8,421 bases of DNA from Caldisericota bacterium (GTDB lineage: Bacteria; CAIJMQ01; JAADFP01): NCBI GenBank assembly GCA_013152825.1, contig JAADFP010000075.1, positions 1 to 8,421 on the forward strand, given 5' to 3'. Below, in pieces: positions 6,103-8,421 of the stretch (position 1 is its first letter; each line of letters starts with the position of its first letter). The translations under genes were made by a program, and so were the position numbers. The notes under the pieces are model-generated. The model saw only the letters and a program-made list of their open reading frames with translations. It was not told where the DNA came from and made no database searches.

Positions 6103-6456
6103 TTATTTATCTTCCCCGTTTTCTCTTAAACTTACAAATGTTTTGTCCGACTCCCACACCCTTACCTCGTAAAGAGGGAGGGAATCCTTGAGTTTCTGCC
6201 ACATCCAGAGAGCAACATTTTCACAGGAGGCCACCGGGATTATCTCATTTAGGTAAGAATGGTCAAGAATGTTTATTACTTTATCCTCCACTATTTCTTT
6301 CAACTCTACGAAATCAAATGCAAGACCATCCTTTCCCACCTCGCTTTTTACTGTTATCCTTATTCTATAGGTATGACCATGCAGCTTCTCGCACTTCCCT
6401 CTGTAAGAGGGGAGATGATGCGCTGCACTAAAGGTAAATTCCCTGCTTATCAGCAT
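6103..6456 (-). CDS. queD: QueD/PTPS-family 6-carboxytetrahydropterin synthase homologue
   Basis: QueD converts dihydroneopterin triphosphate to 6-carboxy-5,6,7,8-tetrahydropterin, an early step toward queuosine. The 117-residue product has the compact single-domain length of the family. Likely zinc ligands are H13 (in FSAAHHL, 9-15), H26 and H28 (in LHGHTYR, 25-31). C22 is the candidate catalytic cysteine, D65-H66 complete the catalytic relay, and E102 should bind the pterin. The motif reads C-E-K-L-H-G-H, fitting both the QueD pattern C-x3-H-G-H and the E-x2-H-G-H pattern of PTPS-III proteins that bypass FolB in folate synthesis, so the substrate outcome is uncertain. The ATG overlaps the last 7 nt of the rubredoxin gene, implying translational coupling. 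No queC, queE, queF or folate gene is in the window. Confidence 0.88.
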   Translation of the reverse strand: MLISREFTFSAAHHLPSYRGKCEKLHGHTYRIRITVKSEVGKDGLAFDFVELKEIVEDKVINILDHSYLNEIIPVASCENVALWMWQKLKDSLPLYEVRVWESDKTFVSLRENGEDK

Positions 6457-6650
6457 TGTGTAGGCTCTTGCCTTTCGTGCTTATTTTCGGGACCTGTGGT
6501 CAATGCTTCAAAAAATTCTTTGCTGATTCCACATTTAGGACATTTCCAGGTCTGCTCTCCGGGAGTCCCCGATAAAGTATCTATACCGGGAACTCCCGAC
6601 TTGAGCTCATAAATGTACCCACAAACCTGACATTCCCACTTTTCTATCAA
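6450..6650 (-). CDS. Small rubredoxin
   Basis: Rubredoxins are one-electron carriers with a single iron held by four cysteines. They often serve oxygen- and peroxide-detoxifying enzymes of anaerobes in the cytoplasm. The product has 66 residues with C7-x2-C10-GYIYE and C37-x2-C40-GISKEFFE, plus W36 just before the second pair. Only 26 residues separate the cysteine pairs, against 29 in Clostridium pasteurianum rubredoxin, and the acidic PDDW segment is replaced by GEQTW. A charged tail of about 20 residues follows the fold. I chose the TTG at 6650: AGGAG lies five bases upstream, and the resulting MIEKWECQVCG is a normal rubredoxin N-terminus. An upstream in-frame ATG (6710) would overlap the ferredoxin gene by 58 nt and add an unrelated basic peptide. 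The gene starts 2 nt after the ferredoxin stop. No rubrerythrin or superoxide reductase is nearby to name its partner. Confidence 0.87.
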   Translation of the reverse strand: MIEKWECQVCGYIYELKSGVPGIDTLSGTPGEQTWKCPKCGISKEFFEALTTGPENKHERQEPTQC

Positions 6651-6652
6651 AG

Positions 6653-6841
6653 TTACTCCTCTACGTGAATTGCTTCTACAGGGCAATCTTCTGCTGCCTG
6701 CCTTATACACTCTTCCTGCTCAGAAGGGATTTCCTCTACCATTACTGTAGCTGTTTCATCTCCCAGCTCAAAGATCTCAGGGCAAGCATCTGCACAAATT
6801 CCGCATCCTGTACATACTTCTTGATCAACATATACTTTCAT
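6653..6841 (-). CDS. Ferredoxin, single [4Fe-4S] cluster
   Basis: A small soluble electron carrier and plausible acceptor for the oxidoreductase encoded downstream. The 62-residue product begins MKVYVDQEVCTGCGICADAC. Cluster ligands are C10, C13, C16 and C53 (in EDCPVEAI). With cysteine rather than aspartate at position 13, a [4Fe-4S] rather than [3Fe-4S] cluster is expected. C20 and C45 are the two spare cysteines, placed like the disulfide pair of monocluster ferredoxins such as that of Thermotoga maritima. The chain is strongly acidic, as usual. The ATG is supported by AAGGAGGG (6856-6849), seven bases upstream and inside the preceding flavoprotein gene, whose end overlaps this one by 17 nt. 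Length and motif match the monocluster family well. Confidence 0.95.
   Translation of the reverse strand: MKVYVDQEVCTGCGICADACPEIFELGDETATVMVEEIPSEQEECIRQAAEDCPVEAIHVEE
6656..6660 (-). promoter_or_regulatory. Ribosome binding site deciding a TTG start
   Basis: AGGAG on the minus strand, five bases before TTG 6650-6648, is embedded in the final codons and stop of the ferredoxin gene. It is the main reason for preferring the TTG start of the rubredoxin over the ATG 60 bases upstream. Confidence 0.75.
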
Positions 6842-7427
6842 TTGAAGACCCTCCTTTCTTTGAATCGTACACTAACTTTTTACCGAATTCTTTCACTTCT
6901 TTCCTTCCTTCAAATTCCCTTATTATATCACCTTTTTTCTCCATTCCACCAAAGAAGCGAGAAAAGACGCATTCATATTCAAGGGTGTTAAAAAATACCC
7001 TCGCTAACTTTTCTGCACAGTAAAACACATCATCCGATTTTGTGCCTGAGGCAGAAAGAAAAACTCCTTTTCCTCTACTCTCCCTCAACTGTTCTCCCAG
7101 GATATATTTCTTTACCCAGTAGACCTGGCATCGGTCAATTACCGCTTTCACCTGAGCCGGAAGAGAGAGGAAGTAAACCGGTGCACTTAGACAAAGTACC
7201 TCGCACTCCATAAACTTAGCGTGTAAGTATAGCATGCCATCTTTTTTTGAACAAACCCCATTTTTGTAGCAACCGCCACAGGAATCACAGGGAGAAATAT
7301 TAAGCTCCCTGAGATAAATTTTCTCTGCTTTACCACCAGCTTCTTCTATTCCCTGGATAAACTCATCCATGAGTATATCCGTGTTCCCTTTTTTTCGTGG
7401 GCTACCATATAAACATAAGACTTTCAT
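6825..7427 (-). CDS. Flavodoxin-fold FMN protein with iron-sulfur motif (Isf-like NAD(P)H-dependent oxidoreductase family)
   Basis: The 200-residue product starts with a beta strand and the FMN phosphate-binding loop GSPRKKGNT (8-16), and has the second flavin-contact segment SAPVYFLSLPAQVKAVIDR (81-99), typical of the NADPH-dependent FMN reductase/flavodoxin-like family. Between them is C47-x2-C50-x2-C53-x5-C59, the compact cysteine motif that binds a [4Fe-4S] cluster in the iron-sulfur flavoprotein (Isf) of Methanosarcina, which takes electrons from ferredoxin. A similar role beside the ferredoxin gene is inference; its substrate is unknown. The rest of the chain is lysine-rich and carries extra cysteines (C75, C79, C100 and others). 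The ATG overlaps the trpS stop in an ATGA arrangement with no strong Shine-Dalgarno, consistent with translational coupling. Its 3' end overlaps the ferredoxin gene by 17 nt. Confidence 0.88.
   Translation of the reverse strand: MKVLCLYGSPRKKGNTDILMDEFIQGIEEAGGKAEKIYLRELNISPCDSCGGCYKNGVCSKKDGMLYLHAKFMECEVLCLSAPVYFLSLPAQVKAVIDRCQVYWVKKYILGEQLRESRGKGVFLSASGTKSDDVFYCAEKLARVFFNTLEYECVFSRFFGGMEKKGDIIREFEGRKEVKEFGKKLVYDSKKGGSSNESIC
6849..6856 (-). promoter_or_regulatory. Ribosome binding site of ferredoxin
   Basis: AAGGAGGG on the minus strand, seven bases before ATG 6841-6839, lies within the last codons of the flavoprotein gene. It is the strongest internal ribosome site in the five-gene cluster, so ferredoxin may be made in excess of its neighbours. 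Confidence 0.75.
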
Positions 7428-8419
7428 AAAATAAGCCCCATAGCTTCTTTTACCCGGGTAAGGGTTGTGACAGCTTCCCGACGTACTTTTTCTCTGCCTT
7501 CTTTAAGTATTTCCTCAATTATCCCCTGATCTCTGGAAAATTCCTTCCTCTTCTTTCTTATCGGAGCAAGAAACTCGTTTATAGCCCGGGCAAGTTTTCT
7601 CTTTACTTCTACGTCGCCTACTGCACCCCGGCGATACCTATCCTTTAGTTCCTCTACTTCTTCCCTATTGGTATTGAAAGCATCATGGTAGATAAATACA
7701 GGGTTCCCCTCTACATGTCCCGGGTCAGTAGGGTGTATCCTGGTAGGATCTGTGTACATCATCATCACCTTTTTCTCTACTTCTTCCGGCGTATCAGAAA
7801 GGAAAATACAGTTCCCCAGGGATTTGCTCATCTTCTTTTTGCCATCAATGCCTACCAGGGTAGGGACTTCTCCTACCAGGGGCTCAGGTTCCGGGAAGAC
7901 ATCTCCGTAAAGCTTATTAAACTTCCTGGCAATTTCTCTGGTAAGCTCTACATGAGAGACCTGATCCTTCCCTACTGGAACCAGGTTTGCCCTCACCATG
8001 AGGATATCCGCTGCCTGTAATACCGGGTAGCCCAAAAGCCCGAAAGAAGGGTTCTCTATCTTTAAATCTCTTATCATGTCTTTAAGGGTAGGAACTCTCT
8101 GCAAACGGGATATTCCTACCAGCATACCAAAAATAAGGGCAAGCTCGCATACCTCTGGCACCTGTGACTGCAGGTAAATGGTGGCTTTCGCCGGGTCTAT
8201 CCCCACCGAGAGATAATCTAAAACCAGCTCACGGGTAAGGGAGGAAAGCCTGCGCACTTTTTCCTTTTCAGGCGCAGTGGTGAGAGTATGGTAATCGGCG
8301 ATAATAAAAAAACATTCGTATTCATCCTGCAATTTTACCCGGCTGGCCAGGCTCCCCACGTAGTGCCCCAGGTGCAGTTTGCCTGTAGGCCTATCTCCCG
8401 TAAGGATTCTTTTCTTCAT
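7424..8419 (-). CDS. trpS: Tryptophanyl-tRNA synthetase
   Basis: Class I aminoacyl-tRNA synthetase that charges tRNA-Trp with tryptophan using ATP; cytoplasmic homodimer. The 331-residue length is normal for the bacterial enzyme. The Rossmann catalytic domain shows TGDRPTGKLHLGHYVGS (7-23), where HLGH is the HIGH signature; YPVLQAADIL (131-140), whose D138 should recognise the tryptophan indole; GKDQVSHVELTREIARKFN (150-168); and KMSKS at 196-200. The helical anticodon-binding part includes TDPTRIHPTDPG (223-234) and a basic C-terminal region. The GDRPTG...HLGHYVG version, rather than the enterobacterial TIGNY version, is the form I associate with Thermotoga-, actinobacterial- and clostridial-like TrpRS. 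The ATG gives the usual family N-terminus, but only two upstream bases are in the window, so the ribosome site cannot be checked. It is the first gene visible of the redox operon and overlaps the next by 4 nt. Confidence 0.96.
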   Translation of the reverse strand: MKKRILTGDRPTGKLHLGHYVGSLASRVKLQDEYECFFIIADYHTLTTAPEKEKVRRLSSLTRELVLDYLSVGIDPAKATIYLQSQVPEVCELALIFGMLVGISRLQRVPTLKDMIRDLKIENPSFGLLGYPVLQAADILMVRANLVPVGKDQVSHVELTREIARKFNKLYGDVFPEPEPLVGEVPTLVGIDGKKKMSKSLGNCIFLSDTPEEVEKKVMMMYTDPTRIHPTDPGHVEGNPVFIYHDAFNTNREEVEELKDRYRRGAVGDVEVKRKLARAINEFLAPIRKKRKEFSRDQGIIEEILKEGREKVRREAVTTLTRVKEAMGLIL

Positions 8420-8421
8420 CT

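Noticed and set aside
5967..6191. Plus-strand 74-codon frame over the queD-oxidoreductase spacer
   Set aside because: It begins antisense to a ribosome binding site, ends antisense inside queD and encodes a low-complexity proline/leucine-rich peptide with no start signal.
6651..6710. Upstream ATG start for the rubredoxin (86 residues)
   Set aside because: It would encode an arginine-rich stretch unlike rubredoxins and overlap the ferredoxin gene by 58 nt, whereas TTG 6650 has a well-spaced AGGAG and a normal N-terminus.
1..8421. CRISPR array, tRNA or rRNA gene, insertion sequence, integrase or defence system
   Set aside because: No regularly spaced long direct repeats, cloverleaf or ribosomal signatures, transposase motifs or defence-type domains are visible. 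The only repeats are short spacer repeats and REP-like palindromes.

Overview
The window looks like a chromosomal segment from an uncultured or poorly characterised anaerobic bacterium. The evidence is a CoA-type single-chain pyruvate:ferredoxin oxidoreductase, a clostridial-type ferredoxin, a rubredoxin and an iron-sulfur flavoprotein-like protein packed together, with strong AGGAGG Shine-Dalgarno sites. The long repeat-filled spacer resembles spacers in several candidate phyla. I cannot name a phylum from this sequence. Every supported gene lies on the minus strand, so transcription runs from high to low coordinates.

Region 1 (8419 down to 6103) is a tightly packed five-gene cluster: tryptophanyl-tRNA synthetase, an iron-sulfur flavoprotein-like FMN protein, a single-cluster ferredoxin, a small rubredoxin and a QueD/PTPS-family pterin synthase. 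Junctions are a 4-nt overlap, a 17-nt overlap, a 2-nt gap and a 7-nt overlap, which strongly suggests one translationally coupled operon. Region 2 (5978 to 2421), after a 124-nt spacer, is a full-length pyruvate:ferredoxin oxidoreductase with a GTG start. Region 3 (2420 to 1924) is a 497-bp spacer without genes. It contains a REP/REPIN-like inverted pair of palindromes and several blocks of degenerate 7-bp tandem repeats. Region 4 (1923 to the left edge) is a transketolase whose reading frame is broken by one apparent extra base at 670-672. The remaining 221 codons continue intact in the next frame and run off the window.

Functionally, the oxidoreductase makes acetyl-CoA and reduced ferredoxin. 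The small ferredoxin is a plausible acceptor, and the flavoprotein and rubredoxin are plausible downstream carriers. Transketolase serves the non-oxidative pentose phosphate pathway and, like the oxidoreductase, is thiamine-diphosphate dependent. The QueD homologue carries a C-E-x2-H-G-H motif that could allow roles in both queuosine and folate synthesis. I found no CRISPR array, RNA gene, phage gene, transposase or clearly new multigene system. The observations most worth following are the transketolase frameshift, the dual QueD motif and the heptad/REP-like spacer.
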